In this document: positions 1-7,934 of the stretch, in pieces
Layout: every line of letters begins with the position of its first letter
How positions within the stretch are numbered: the stretch's first letter is position 1
Made by a program: the position numbers and the translations under genes
The notes under the pieces: model-generated
Told to the model about the DNA's origin: nothing
Seen by the model: only the letters and a program-made list of their open reading frames with translations
Database searches by the model: none
DNA from: Thermococcus sp.
Lineage (GTDB): Archaea > Methanobacteriota_B > Thermococci > Thermococcales > Thermococcaceae
Assembly (NCBI RefSeq): GCF_027052235.1
Contig: NZ_JALUFF010000063.1
Location: forward strand, 18,044 to 82,043
Length of the DNA stretch: 64,000 nucleotides
Direction of reading: 5' to 3'

Positions 1-793
1 AGGAGGTTCTCATGTATTCATCCGTCCAGATGCCGTAGCGAGTGACCCTCAAACCCGCCTTAACAGCCAGCTCGACGTTGGGACGGTAGCCGATGGAGAA
101 TATCACGAGGTCGGCGGGAAGCTCCCTGCCGTCTATGAGTTTTACGCCTTCAACCTTTCCATCACCGAGGACGCGCTCAAGCTGGCCCTTAACGACCTTT
201 ACCCCCTCCTCCTTAAGCCTCTCCTCGACCATCTCACTGAACTCGGGGTCAAAGGAGCTCCTCAGGAGCCTGCTCCTGACCACTATGGTAACATCCTTAC
301 CAAGCTTCCTTATCTCGTCCCCGACTTCGAGGGCTATGAAGCCACCGCCGATTATGACTATCCTCTCAGCATCATCAACCCTCTCGCGGAGCTCCTTGAG
401 GTAGTGGTAGTCCTTGGGAACCGTGTAAACACCTTCAAGGTCGCTCCCCGGAAACTCGGGCTTTACCGGCTTTGAGCCAGTTGCAATGACAAGCTTCTCC
501 CAGCCAATCTCCTTTCTCGAGCTAGTCTTAATGACCTTCCTCTTCGGGTCTACCTCCACCACCTCGTCCGTGAGGATGTCCACCCCGAGGGGCTCCAGAA
601 ACCTCTCAAGAGGCAGGACGTCGTCCTCAACACTCCCAAGGGTTCCGAAGACGTAGGGAATTCCGCAGGGTATCATGCCAATTTCTTCCTTCTTAACAAC
701 GAGGACGCTCTTGTCGGGGTAAAAGCGCCTTGCAGCTATTGCGGTCGTTATTCCCCCGGCACTCGCGCCTATTATCACGACGTCGTACTTCAT
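1..793 (-). CDS. NAD(P)/FAD-dependent disulfide reductase family oxidoreductase (NADH oxidase / CoA-disulfide reductase-like), C-terminus outside window
   Basis: Flavoprotein using NAD(P)H to reduce a disulfide, oxygen or sulfur species in the cytoplasm. The N-terminus has an FAD Rossmann motif GASAGG (residues 9-14, an unusual variant of GGGAAG), then PCGIPY with Cys43 at the place of the single redox cysteine of CoA-disulfide reductases and NADH oxidases. A second Rossmann motif, VIIGGGFIALE, binds NAD(P)H. About 264 of an expected ~440 residues are present; the gene runs off the left edge. The start is the ATG at 791-793, preceded by GGAGG. Class is certain; the physiological substrate cannot be told from sequence. 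Confidence 0.85.
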   Translation of the reverse strand, partial: MKYDVVIIGASAGGITTAIAARRFYPDKSVLVVKKEEIGMIPCGIPYVFGTLGSVEDDVLPLERFLEPLGVDILTDEVVEVDPKRKVIKTSSRKEIGWEKLVIATGSKPVKPEFPGSDLEGVYTVPKDYHYLKELRERVDDAERIVIIGGGFIALEVGDEIRKLGKDVTIVVRSRLLRSSFDPEFSEMVEERLKEEGVKVVKGQLERVLGDGKVEGVKLIDGRELPADLVIFSIGYRPNVELAVKAGLRVTRYGIWTDEYMRTS

Positions 794-882
794 CCTCCAT
801 ACCACCGTAGGGACTATGCCAGGGGGTATTAAACGCTTTCTTTAACCTCTGGTTCAGAACGTAAGCAAATTAAAGGAAAGGC

Positions 883-1686
883 TCATTCGCCCGTTGCACC
901 CTTAAGGGCGTCCTTGCAGGGACAGCGTCTTTCCCTCGGAATGTACTTGATGGCCTTCATGAGGAGGAGCTTGATTTCCTCGCCCTTCCGGGCCATGAGT
1001 TCGACGACCTCTCTGTGGGTTAGCTTCTCCCTGCTTATTCCAGCCGCGAAGTTGGTCACTATCGCAACGCTGGCGTAACACATCTCAAGCTCCCTCGCGA
1101 GAACCGCCTCCGGACACTGGGTCATTCCCACGACGTCGGCACCGAGTATCTTTAAGGCCCTTATCTCTGCCCTCGTCTCGAAGCGCGGACCCTCCATGCA
1201 GGCGTAGGTTCCAGCTGGATGATACCTGAAGCCCAGCTCCCTCGCCGAACTGATGAGGGCCTTCCTGAGCTCGGGACAGTACGGCTCCGTGAAGTCAACA
1301 TGAGCCACGAACTTCCTGTCGTGGGGGCTTTCCTCGCCGTCGTAGAATGTGTAGTGCCTGGTTTTTGTGAAGTCCATGAGCTGGTCAAGGACTACAAAGT
1401 CGCCAGGCTTCATGTCCAGATTGAGGGAGCCGACAGCTGAGGTTGAGAGAATTCTCTCGACGCCGAGTTCATATAGCGCCCAGATGTTGGCGCGGTAGTT
1501 TATCTTATGGGGCGGAACCGCGTGCTTTTCGCCGTGTCTGGCAAGAAAGACCACTTCCTCGCCTTCGTATTCCCCAACCTTGACCCTGACCTTTCCGTAG
1601 GGTGTGCTCACGAACTCTTCCCTAACGTTCTGGAGAAGCTTTGGGTCGTAGACACCGGAGCCTCCAATTATGGCTATCCTAGGCAT
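883..1686 (-). CDS. mtnP: S-methyl-5'-thioadenosine phosphorylase
   Basis: Cytoplasmic enzyme that phosphorolyses methylthioadenosine to adenine and methylthioribose-1-phosphate, salvaging the by-product of polyamine synthesis. The 267-residue length fits the family. Visible motifs are GGSGVYD at residues 8-14, the phosphate-binding stretch RHGEKHAVPPH, and the purine-binding EGPRFETRAE and MTQCPEA segments. The C-terminus holds a Cys-Pro-Cys motif; CXC disulfides near the C-terminus are known from hyperthermophilic archaeal MTA phosphorylases. A GAGGTGAT ribosome site precedes the ATG. It lies between the oxidoreductase and a repeat protein on the same strand. A purine nucleoside phosphorylase of wider specificity is the only serious alternative. 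Confidence 0.93.
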   Translation of the reverse strand: MPRIAIIGGSGVYDPKLLQNVREEFVSTPYGKVRVKVGEYEGEEVVFLARHGEKHAVPPHKINYRANIWALYELGVERILSTSAVGSLNLDMKPGDFVVLDQLMDFTKTRHYTFYDGEESPHDRKFVAHVDFTEPYCPELRKALISSARELGFRYHPAGTYACMEGPRFETRAEIRALKILGADVVGMTQCPEAVLARELEMCYASVAIVTNFAAGISREKLTHREVVELMARKGEEIKLLLMKAIKYIPRERRCPCKDALKGATGE

Positions 1687-1727
1687 TTTATCACCTCAAG
1701 AGAAGAGGGAGCGGAGGCTTAATAACG

Positions 1728-3023
1728 TTAGCCCCTCTCCCAGAGTGCCCTGTGTTCCTTTGCCCTGTTCTCAAGGTCTTCGCTTAGGGCCTCACCCGTC
1801 TGGAGTTCGAGGATTTTGGCGAGTATCTCACTGAGGAGCCATGAACCCCAGCGCTTGTCCCTCACCTCAAGGGCCGCGTCTATTGCCCCGTCTATGTCGT
1901 TGCCCTTCAGCTTTTCAACGGCTATTCCACCAAAGGCCAAGGAGCGCAGATACGGGTCTTCTATCTTGGATGCCAGCTCCCAGGCCTTCTCGAACTCGCC
2001 GAGCTTGGAGAGATATCTCACGACCTTTACAAGGGTTCTCTCACTCCTCGTTTTGTCACCGATGAACTTTACAACCTCAAGGTACTCCCTATCCGGCTCC
2101 TTCCCAAGGAGCTCGTCCATAACCTTGGCGTAAAGGTCCTCCCTCCCGGGGCCCTTTTTGAGGAACTCAAGGAGGACTTCCGGGCGATCGGCTATCGCCA
2201 CAACTATTGCCTCCAGCAGGTTCCGTCTGGTCTCTTCACCAAGTCTCCTGAGGACGCTCAGTATGAAGTCAACCTCTCCCTGAACCGCAAGGCCAACGAG
2301 GAGTGATTTCAGAACTTCCTCCTGCCTTTCAGGCGGCATCCCGAGGGCCATATCAACGAACTTCTCGTAGGTTCCCGGAGGCACGTCCGACCTCTTCAGG
2401 TAGCTAGCCACGGTTTTCATGGCCTCCCCAAGCCAGTAGTCACTTTCAAGCTCCGAGAGAACCCTGATGGCACTGCCGAACTCTTCCCTCCTGAGGTGCT
2501 CCTTAAGGACTTCAAAAGATGCTATGGAGCGCCAGGGTTCCTCTGTTATAGAGTTGAGCAGTGCCTTGGCCTTTCTGAGGTTGCCCGCCTGAAGGTAGGC
2601 GTACAGAACCTTCAGAAGGACGTCGTTCCTCTTAACTGGGTTGCTTATTTCGGTCGCGTAGAACTGGGCATCGACGACCTTTCCAAGCTCCACAAGCCTG
2701 AGCGAAAGCTCTCCTAGGAGTTCATCCTTCAGGGGCTGGGGAAACGCCCTTATAGACTCATAGGCCTGATGGAAGATTTTGTCAGCGGTTTTTGATCCAG
2801 TCCTCGCGAAGAACGTTCCCACTTCAATAAGAGCTTTGACCAGAAAAAGGGGATTCTCAATGGAAGCAACGGCTTTCAGAGCCCGCGCGAAGGCCTCCCT
2901 ATAGGAGGGCTCCCTAGCGCGGTAGAGGTAATAACCGATCCTCGCGTAGGTTACCGCGCGGAGATAAGGGTCTTCTATGCTCCCAGCTAAACGGAGCACT
3001 TCCCGGTAAATGTTCGGGGCCAT
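1728..3023 (-). CDS. Alpha-helical repeat (TPR/HEAT-like) protein of unknown function
   Basis: Soluble 431-residue protein built of degenerate ~30-40-residue helical repeats. Recurring elements such as IEDPYLRA(V/L) near residues 16 and 359, and A/L-rich amphipathic helices throughout, suggest a superhelical protein-binding scaffold. No signal peptide, membrane segment or catalytic motif is visible. The start ATG has GGTGGGATT just upstream. It ends about 40 bases before mtnP on the same strand. I recognise this as a Thermococcales-type conserved hypothetical but cannot assign a partner. Confidence 0.8.
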   Translation of the reverse strand: MAPNIYREVLRLAGSIEDPYLRAVTYARIGYYLYRAREPSYREAFARALKAVASIENPLFLVKALIEVGTFFARTGSKTADKIFHQAYESIRAFPQPLKDELLGELSLRLVELGKVVDAQFYATEISNPVKRNDVLLKVLYAYLQAGNLRKAKALLNSITEEPWRSIASFEVLKEHLRREEFGSAIRVLSELESDYWLGEAMKTVASYLKRSDVPPGTYEKFVDMALGMPPERQEEVLKSLLVGLAVQGEVDFILSVLRRLGEETRRNLLEAIVVAIADRPEVLLEFLKKGPGREDLYAKVMDELLGKEPDREYLEVVKFIGDKTRSERTLVKVVRYLSKLGEFEKAWELASKIEDPYLRSLAFGGIAVEKLKGNDIDGAIDAALEVRDKRWGSWLLSEILAKILELQTGEALSEDLENRAKEHRALWERG

Positions 3024-3102
3024 AATCCCACCACTTCAGGTAAGAAGAGGCGGTATTTATGGTTTCCGGCAAAAGACAGAAGGGATAAGGCAAAAGACGA
3101 AA

Positions 3103-3312
3103 TCAGCCGAGGGTGTCGTAAACGACCCCCACAACCTCCCCATCGTCGAGGGAGACGAAGCTGACCTTTGTCTTTTTCCCGGTTTTGGGGTCAACAACGA
3201 CAAAATCGGGCTTCAGAAGGTATTTACTGGCTGGAACTCTCCAGACATCACCGTAATGGACGCGCAGTTCCCTCAAAAACTTCTCGGGGTCACGCTTAAG
3301 TATAGTTGACAT
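3103..3312 (-). CDS. Small conserved-type hypothetical protein (69 aa)
   Basis: Short charged cytoplasmic protein with no recognisable family. The start is placed at the third in-frame ATG (3310-3312) because GGTGATGCCT sits directly before it; two upstream start codons would lie on or before that ribosome site. A TATA-like stretch (GTTTTTATAC on the minus strand, near 3339-3349) sits at the right distance for a short leader. The sequence reads as a compact beta-rich domain (VVVDPKTGKK, VSFVSLDDGEVVGVVYD). Coding status is likely; function unknown. Confidence 0.6.
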   Translation of the reverse strand: MSTILKRDPEKFLRELRVHYGDVWRVPASKYLLKPDFVVVDPKTGKKTKVSFVSLDDGEVVGVVYDTLG

Positions 3313-3415
3313 AGGCATCACCATTTAGATATACAACTTCATTGTATAAAAACCTTTCTGATAGACATTCGTTAAACATTATATCGTCGATTGACGAGAA
3401 AAAATTGAAAGGAGC

Positions 3416-3517
3416 TCACTCAAGCATCTCGACGTACTCAAGCTCCTCGGGGATCGCCCTCCTCCTCTTCTTCTCGCGTGTGAGTGCATACTCATAAACT
3501 GCGATAGGCCAGATCAT
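3416..3517 (-). CDS. Micro-ORF, 33-residue peptide
   Basis: ATG at 3515-3517 is preceded by GGGGGTGAGAGAG, a strong Thermococcus ribosome site. The 33 codons give a peptide that starts MIWPIAVYEYAL, passes through a basic KKRRR patch and ends in an acidic EELEYVEMLE tail. A TATA-like sequence lies about 45 bases upstream. No family recognised. The good ribosome site and promoter spacing argue for real translation; its small size keeps confidence moderate. Confidence 0.45.
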   Translation of the reverse strand: MIWPIAVYEYALTREKKRRRAIPEELEYVEMLE

Positions 3518-3746
3518 CTCTCTCACCCCCTTTCATTCTCTCCAACCCAAGTATAAGCCATAAAATGCTTAAAAAGGTTTGTAGCTCCGACTTTATCGTT
3601 CATGAACCTTTCAGAGCTCCAATCTCACAAAAAGAGCCCGCAGGATGGCTTTGGCCTTTGATGAACATTTATGGCATGTAATAGGAGATTAGAGGGGAAT
3701 TTAGTGGAAAAATAAGTACATTGACTTTTCAGAGCCACCACCCAAC
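3518..3746. other. Intergenic region with divergent promoters
   Basis: No protein-coding gene is supported here. The left part carries the minus-strand promoter and ribosome site of the 33-residue ORF (TATA-like TTTTTAAGCATTTTATGG, minus strand). The right part precedes the SRP54 promoter. Nothing else stands out. Confidence 0.4.
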
Positions 3747-3758
3747 CGTTTATAAACT
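3747..3758 (+). promoter_or_regulatory. Promoter of the SRP54 operon
   Basis: The sequence CCGTTTATAAAC matches an archaeal TATA box. Its centre is about 35 bases before the SRP54 ATG, which leaves a leader of roughly 10 bases carrying GGGGTGGTGAG. Confidence 0.6.
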
Positions 3759-3786
3759 TCCCACCGCTCATAATAGGGGTGGTGAG

Positions 3787-5133
3787 ATGGCACTTGAAAG
3801 GTTAGGGAAGGCCCTCAACAACGCCCTCAGGAAGCTCGCCCGCTCAAGCACCGTTGACGAGGCGACGATAAAGGAAGTCGTGAGGGACATCCAGAGGGCC
3901 CTTTTACAAGCGGATGTTAACGTCAGGCTCGTTCTTCAGCTCACGAAGACGATTCAGAAGAGGGCCCTTGAGGAAGAGCCTCCCGCCGGAGTCTCGAAGA
4001 AGGAGCACATAATAAAGATAGTTTACGAGGAGCTGACTAAGTTCCTTGGAACCGAGGCGAAGCCCCTTGAGATAAAGGAAAAGCCCACGGTTATCCTCAC
4101 GGTAGGCATTCAGGGCTCAGGAAAGACCACGAGCGTCGCCAAGCTCGCCCGCTACCTGCAGAAGAGGGGCTACAAAGTTGGCGTTGTCTGCTCCGACACG
4201 TGGCGCCCGGGTGCCTACCAGCAGTTGAAACAGCTCCTCGACCCCTATGGAATAGAGGTCTTCGGTGACCCGCAGGAGAAGGATGCAGTCAAGCTTGCCA
4301 GGGAGGGCGTGGAGTACTTCAGGAAGAAGGGAGTTGACGTCATCATCGTTGACTCCGCCGGAAGGCACAAGGAGGAGAAGGGCCTCATAGAGGAGATGAG
4401 GCAGATAAGTGAGGCCATAAAACCCCATGAGGTCATACTCGTCATAGACGGCACGATAGGCCAGCAGGCCTACAACCAAGCAATGGCCTTCAAAGAGGCA
4501 ACGCCAATAGGCTCGATAATAGTCACGAAACTCGACGGTTCTGCGAAGGGTGGGGGTGCTCTCTCCGCTGTCGCGGCTACCGGGGCACCTATAAAGTTCA
4601 TAGGAACGGGCGAGAGAATAGATGACCTTGAACCATTTGACCCGAAGCGCTTTGTCTCAAGGCTTCTCGGTCTCGGGGACATTCAAGGACTCCTTGAGAA
4701 GATAGAGGAGCTCCAGAAACAGCAGGAGTTCAGGGAGGAAGATCTGGAGAAGTTCCTCCGGGGTAAGTTCAACCTCAAGGACATGTACGCCCAGCTGGAG
4801 GCAATGCAGAAGATGGGGCCGTTGAAGCAGATACTCCAAATGATACCCGGCCTGGGTTACTCCCTGCCCGAGGATGCCGTCAGGGTCGGCGAGGAGAAGC
4901 TCAAGAGGTACAGGGTGATAATGGATTCAATGACCGAGGAGGAGCTTGAGAACCCGTCTATAATCAACTATTCGAGGATAAAGCGCATAGCCCGGGGTTC
5001 GGGTACGAGCACGGCTGAAGTAAGGGAGCTTTTGAACCAGTACAACCAGATGAAGAAGATGTTTAAAGGCATGAACAAGAGGAAACTGGCCAGACTGGCC
5101 AAGAACTTCAACTTCGGGGGGTTTGGGGTATGA
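3787..5133 (+). CDS. srp54: Signal recognition particle 54 kDa protein (SRP54, Ffh)
   Basis: GTPase that binds 7S RNA and signal sequences of nascent chains and docks with FtsY to deliver ribosomes to SecYEG. The 448 residues contain an N-terminal four-helix N domain (1-~95), the G domain with P-loop GIQGSGKTT (107-115), DSAGRH and [10 protein letters not shown], and a C-terminal methionine-rich M domain with [17 protein letters not shown]. The ATG at 3787 follows GGGGTGGTGAG; an upstream in-frame extension would overlap the promoter. The stop overlaps the next start (ATGA). Confidence 0.97.
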   Translation: MALERLGKALNNALRKLARSSTVDEATIKEVVRDIQRALLQADVNVRLVLQLTKTIQKRALEEEPPAGVSKKEHIIKIVYEELTKFLGTEAKPLEIKEKPTVILTVGIQGSGKTTSVAKLARYLQKRGYKVGVVCSDTWRPGAYQQLKQLLDPYGIEVFGDPQEKDAVKLAREGVEYFRKKGVDVIIVDSAGRHKEEKGLIEEMRQISEAIKPHEVILVIDGTIGQQAYNQAMAFKEATPIGSIIVTKLDGSAKGGGALSAVAATGAPIKFIGTGERIDDLEPFDPKRFVSRLLGLGDIQGLLEKIEELQKQQEFREEDLEKFLRGKFNLKDMYAQLEAMQKMGPLKQILQMIPGLGYSLPEDAVRVGEEKLKRYRVIMDSMTEEELENPSIINYSRIKRIARGSGTSTAEVRELLNQYNQMKKMFKGMNKRKLARLAKNFNFGGFGV

Positions 5134-5369
5134 TGGAGGCCTTTGTCCTTATAGTTGTTAAACCCGGGAACGAAGAGAAGGTCTTCGAGCGGGTCAGGGA
5201 AGACCCCCGCGTCAAGGAGGCCTACAGGGTGTATGGGGAGTACGACATAGTGATTCGCGTCGAGGTTCCCGACATAGGAGAGCTCGACAGATTCCACGAT
5301 GACGTCCTCAGGCGCATACAGGACATTGAGATGACGGAGACGCTAATAGCAAGCACCTACCGGGGGTGA
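5130..5369 (+). CDS. Stand-alone Lrp/AsnC ligand-binding (RAM) domain protein
   Basis: The 79 residues correspond to the C-terminal effector-binding domain of Lrp/AsnC regulators (AsnC_trans_reg) with no helix-turn-helix. The fold signature is visible: [12 protein letters not shown] strand, KVFERVRED helix, [18 protein letters not shown], and [15 protein letters not shown]. Such proteins form dimers or octamers and bind amino acids or modulate partner regulators. Its start overlaps the srp54 stop by four bases, so the two are probably translationally coupled. DNA binding is not expected. Confidence 0.85.
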   Translation: MMEAFVLIVVKPGNEEKVFERVREDPRVKEAYRVYGEYDIVIRVEVPDIGELDRFHDDVLRRIQDIEMTETLIASTYRG

Positions 5370-5373
5370 TGGG

Positions 5374-5868
5374 TTGGAAAAGCGCTGGATGGCCACTATA
5401 GACCTCGAAACCCTTGAGGTCAGAGCCGACCCGGAGTTCAGGTTCAAGTGCCTCGACAACTGCGGTAAGTGCTGTGAGGTGCTTGAGATACCCCTGCGCG
5501 ACGAGGACATAGCCCGGATAGAAGAGCTGGGCTACAACGCCTGGGAGTTTGTGGACTACGAGAAGCTCTTCTACAGGGGGGACAAGTTCCTCGGCTATGC
5601 CCTCAAGAAGAGACCCTTTGACGACGCCTGCGTCTTTCTTGACCCCGATACTAAGAGGTGCAGGATATACTCCCACCGTCCCCTGGCCTGCAGGCTTTAC
5701 CCCTTCATCTTCGTGAGAAACGGAAAGAAGATGGAAGTCTACGTCAGAATGGACTCATTCTGTCCCGGAATAAACCATCCCAATGGAGAGCCCGTGACGA
5801 GGGAGTTTCTCCTGAAAGAGTACGGGGATGTGATCAAAGAGTACCGGGCCAAAGTTTTAAACGAGTGA
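5374..5868 (+). CDS. YkgJ-family cysteine cluster protein
   Basis: A 164-residue cytoplasmic protein with the YkgJ (CxxCxxCC) zinc or iron-sulfur cluster pattern: C26, C30, C33, C34, followed by DDACVF, the CRIYSHRPLACRLYPF motif and a C-terminal CPG. The role of the family is unsettled. The start chosen is TTG at 5374, four bases after the preceding stop, because GGGGTGAT sits at correct spacing; an ATG 15 bases downstream (residue 6) is the alternative. It is the third gene of the srp54 operon. Confidence 0.85.
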   Translation: MEKRWMATIDLETLEVRADPEFRFKCLDNCGKCCEVLEIPLRDEDIARIEELGYNAWEFVDYEKLFYRGDKFLGYALKKRPFDDACVFLDPDTKRCRIYSHRPLACRLYPFIFVRNGKKMEVYVRMDSFCPGINHPNGEPVTREFLLKEYGDVIKEYRAKVLNE

Positions 5869-5881
5869 AGCGACCGAAACG

Positions 5882-5892
5882 TATTTATACAT
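5882..5892 (+). promoter_or_regulatory. Promoter of the GfcR-like regulator gene
   Basis: TATTTATACAT is a good TATA box, about 40 bases before the GTG start. The ribosome site GGAGGTGAT lies between them. Confidence 0.55.
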
Positions 5893-5928
5893 TTTTTTGT
5901 TAATCAATCGCCACGCGGAGGTGATAAC

Positions 5929-6645
5929 GTGAGCCAGCTAAAGTCCGTCCAAGAGAAGCTCCGTCTCATAAGGATTCTCCGATTACTCAAAAAGAGCTAC
6001 ACCTACGAGGAGCTCTCAAGGATAACGGGACTGCCGATAACTGTCTTGAACAGATACGTCAGGGGAAAGGTTCTCCCCAGTGCTGAGAGGACGAGGGAGC
6101 TCCTGAACCTCCTGCTCCCCTACATAAACATCGAGGAAGAGGTCAGGAAGAGGATAAAGTTCGACGAGAGGGGCTTCTTCGACAACATGCCCGTGCTGAG
6201 CGATACGGCTCTGATGAGCCTCATAGCGGAAGAGGTTGCAGGGAGATACCTCGACAGGGACGTGGACAAGGTTCTCACCGCCGAAACCGACGGCATCGTT
6301 CTCGGGACGCACATAGCGAGGGAACTAGGGGTTGACATCGTCTACGCCAAGAAGAAAAAGGAAGTTGGAGTCGAGAAGTTCTACGAGGCCAGCTATGTTC
6401 CCAGCGCCTCGGGAAGCGTCATGACGCTATACCTCCCATACTGGGCCCTGCGGAAAGGTGAAAAAGTCCTGATAGTTGACGACGTCATAAGGAGCGGGGA
6501 AACCCAGAAGGCCCTCGTAGAACTGACGAGACAGGCCGGGGCAAAGCCGGTGGGCATGTTCTTCCTTGTCAGCGTCGGAGACATCCTTGAGTACCTGAAG
6601 GACGAATACGACTTCCCAGTTGAAAGCCTGATAAGGTTGGATTGA
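5929..6645 (+). CDS. GfcR-type transcriptional regulator (HTH + phosphoribosyltransferase domain)
   Basis: The 238-residue protein joins an N-terminal helix-turn-helix (about 15-60, TYEELSRITGLPITVLNRYV) to a type I phosphoribosyltransferase domain carrying the PRPP loop VLIVDDVIRSGET. Archaeal members such as haloarchaeal GfcR act as transcription factors of sugar or purine metabolism; they were earlier called orotate phosphoribosyltransferase-like. The start is GTG at 5929 with GGAGGTGATAAC upstream. It is followed one base later by a small gene, likely cotranscribed. Its targets cannot be inferred from this window. Confidence 0.85.
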   Translation: MSQLKSVQEKLRLIRILRLLKKSYTYEELSRITGLPITVLNRYVRGKVLPSAERTRELLNLLLPYINIEEEVRKRIKFDERGFFDNMPVLSDTALMSLIAEEVAGRYLDRDVDKVLTAETDGIVLGTHIARELGVDIVYAKKKKEVGVEKFYEASYVPSASGSVMTLYLPYWALRKGEKVLIVDDVIRSGETQKALVELTRQAGAKPVGMFFLVSVGDILEYLKDEYDFPVESLIRLD

Positions 6646-6646
6646 C

Positions 6647-6976
6647 ATGAAGGGCTTCATATACAACGCCGGGGGACTGAGCATACCACTAGAGTTCACC
6701 CCCGGTGTTCCCTTCAGGTTTGAGTGCAGTGAGGAGGAGTGCGGCAAAAGGGTTGTCATCGAAGGGGTTATTGTAGAGGTAAGCAGCAGTGAGTTCACGG
6801 AAGTCCTTGAGAGAGTCGTAAGGGAGAACCCGGACTTTAGGCGGATTCTGGAGATAAACGCCCGGAGGTTTATCTTCAGGGGAAAGGTGAACGGAAAGGA
6901 TGAAACGCTCCCCGTTGAGAGCCTCGATGACTTCGCGGAGCGCTTTCTGGATGAGGTGTTAGTCCTCAAGCCTTAG
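6647..6976 (+). CDS. Hypothetical protein (109 aa) with a degenerate YkgJ-like cysteine segment
   Basis: Starts one base after the GfcR stop, so it is probably translated from the same mRNA. The early segment FRFECSEEECGKRVVIEG resembles the first cysteine segment of the YkgJ protein encoded 1 kb upstream (FRFKCLDNCGKCCEVLEI), but the final CC pair and later cysteines are missing, so a metal cluster is unlikely. The rest is a charged alpha/beta domain. The last 18 bases overlap the convergent Lrp gene. No family recognised. Confidence 0.65.
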   Translation: MKGFIYNAGGLSIPLEFTPGVPFRFECSEEECGKRVVIEGVIVEVSSSEFTEVLERVVRENPDFRRILEINARRFIFRGKVNGKDETLPVESLDDFAERFLDEVLVLKP

Positions 6977-7408
6977 CCTTGGCTCCTCCTTGACAACTTC
7001 CATAGCGACGCTCGTGTTCGTTTTTTCTACTCCGTCCAGAGAGAGTAGCCACTTAACGAAGCGGTTCATCTCCTCCCTGTTTCTGAACTTAGCTATGACG
7101 AAAATGTCGAACTCCCCAGTTATGTCGTAGACCATCATGGCGTTGTTCTTCTCGGCTATCCTGCCTTCTATCTCCGTTATCTTCCTTCCCTTGGCCTTTA
7201 TCCCTATTAGCGCAGTTAAGCCAAAGCCGAGCTTTTCGTAGTCGAGAATAGGAGAGTATCCCTTAATGACTCCCTCCTCCTCAAGGCGCTTTATCCTGTT
7301 GTAGACGGTTCCAACGGCTACATTGAGCTCCCTTGCAATCTCGCGGTACGAGAGACGGGCGTTCTTCTGGAGCAGTGAGATTATTTTTCTGTCGAGTTCA
7401 TCCACCAT
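6959..7408 (-). CDS. Lrp/AsnC family transcriptional regulator
   Basis: A 149-residue feast/famine regulator. The N-terminal helix-turn-helix spans about 1-60 (LDRKIISLLQKN, SYREIARELNVAVGTVYNRIKRLEEEG) and the C-terminal RAM domain binds effectors and forms dimers and octamers. The start ATG (7406-7408) follows GGTGAAA; an earlier in-frame start would remove the short leader behind the TATA box. Transcribed divergently from tRNA-Arg, with which it appears to share a TATA element. Autoregulation is likely by analogy with the family, not shown. Confidence 0.9.
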   Translation of the reverse strand: MVDELDRKIISLLQKNARLSYREIARELNVAVGTVYNRIKRLEEEGVIKGYSPILDYEKLGFGLTALIGIKAKGRKITEIEGRIAEKNNAMMVYDITGEFDIFVIAKFRNREEMNRFVKWLLSLDGVEKTNTSVAMEVVKEEPRLRLED

Positions 7409-7436
7409 TTTCACCTCACCGCTTTCAGTAAACCGC

Positions 7437-7448
7437 AAACTTTAAATA
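7437..7448. promoter_or_regulatory. Shared TATA element between lrp gene and tRNA-Arg
   Basis: AACTTTAAATACC reads as a TATA box on both strands (GTATTTAAAG on the minus strand). It is about 30 bases from both the lrp start and the first base of tRNA-Arg, and no other TATA-like element is seen between them. Confidence 0.45.
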
Positions 7449-7477
7449 CCCTTCCCTGTGAGGGAATAGCGGGCAGT

Positions 7478-7555
7478 GGACCGGTAGCCTAGCCAGGATA
7501 GGGCGGCGGCCTCCTAAGCCGCAGGTCCGGGGTTCGAAGCCCCGCCGGTCCGCCA
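7478..7555 (+). tRNA. tRNA-Arg (anticodon CCT)
   Basis: Full cloverleaf: acceptor GGACCGG/CCGGTCC, anticodon stem GCGGC/GCCGC around loop CTCCTAA, T arm with GGTTCGAAGCC. CCA is encoded at the 3' end. No intron. Reads the AGG codon. Confidence 0.95.
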
Positions 7556-7802
7556 TCGGCTTGTTTGTGTAAACGCTGGCGGAAGATGAGCCACATTCTT
7601 GAGCGTGCTCTCGTGTTTCAATCTATTGCTTCCTCACCAGTGTTTTCCTCAAAATGTGCTCTTCGGCTCAGATAAGAAGCGAAACTACTTGAGAGGTTCT
7701 GCTTAGCGTTTAAAACCCAGCATCCCGCCAAAGCCGTACTCAGTTAGTGCATTATCATGCCCACTTCATTAACTTGAACAAAACCAGAGGAGGTGAGGAA
7801 AG
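7556..7802. other. Gene-free spacer downstream of tRNA-Arg
   Basis: No coding gene, tRNA or convincing C/D-box RNA is seen. The stretch GTTTCAATCTATTGC recalls the start of Thermococcales CRISPR repeats but occurs once and is incomplete. The right end carries the AGGAGGTGAGG ribosome site of the 25-residue ORF. Confidence 0.35.
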
Positions 7803-7880
7803 ATGATAGAGGACGCTCTCCTCGCCTATCTTATGGCACTCAACCGCGAAAGGAAAAAGCGCGGAAAGCGAAAGGCTTAA
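7803..7880 (+). CDS. Micro-ORF, 25-residue basic peptide
   Basis: ATG at 7803 is preceded by AGAGGAGGTGAGGAAAG, an exceptionally strong ribosome site. The peptide MIEDALLAYLMAL is followed by a basic tail NRERKKRGKRKA. It ends about 55 bases before the metallophosphoesterase-fold gene and may be its leader peptide or an independent small protein. No family recognised; the ribosome site is the main evidence. Confidence 0.45.
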   Translation: MIEDALLAYLMALNRERKKRGKRKA

Positions 7881-7934
7881 ATACCTCCCACTTTTTAGTT
7901 TCTTTGGGTAAGAAAAATATGGAGGTGGTAAGGG

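Noticed and set aside
7560..7620. Possible C/D-box sRNA (GATGAG then CTGA-like boxes)
   Set aside because: The C box deviates from RTGATGA and no D/D' pair at proper spacing is found.
7611..7640. Sequence GTTTCAATCTATTGC similar to the start of a Thermococcales CRISPR repeat
   Set aside because: Single occurrence, incomplete, no spacing pattern and no cas gene in the window.
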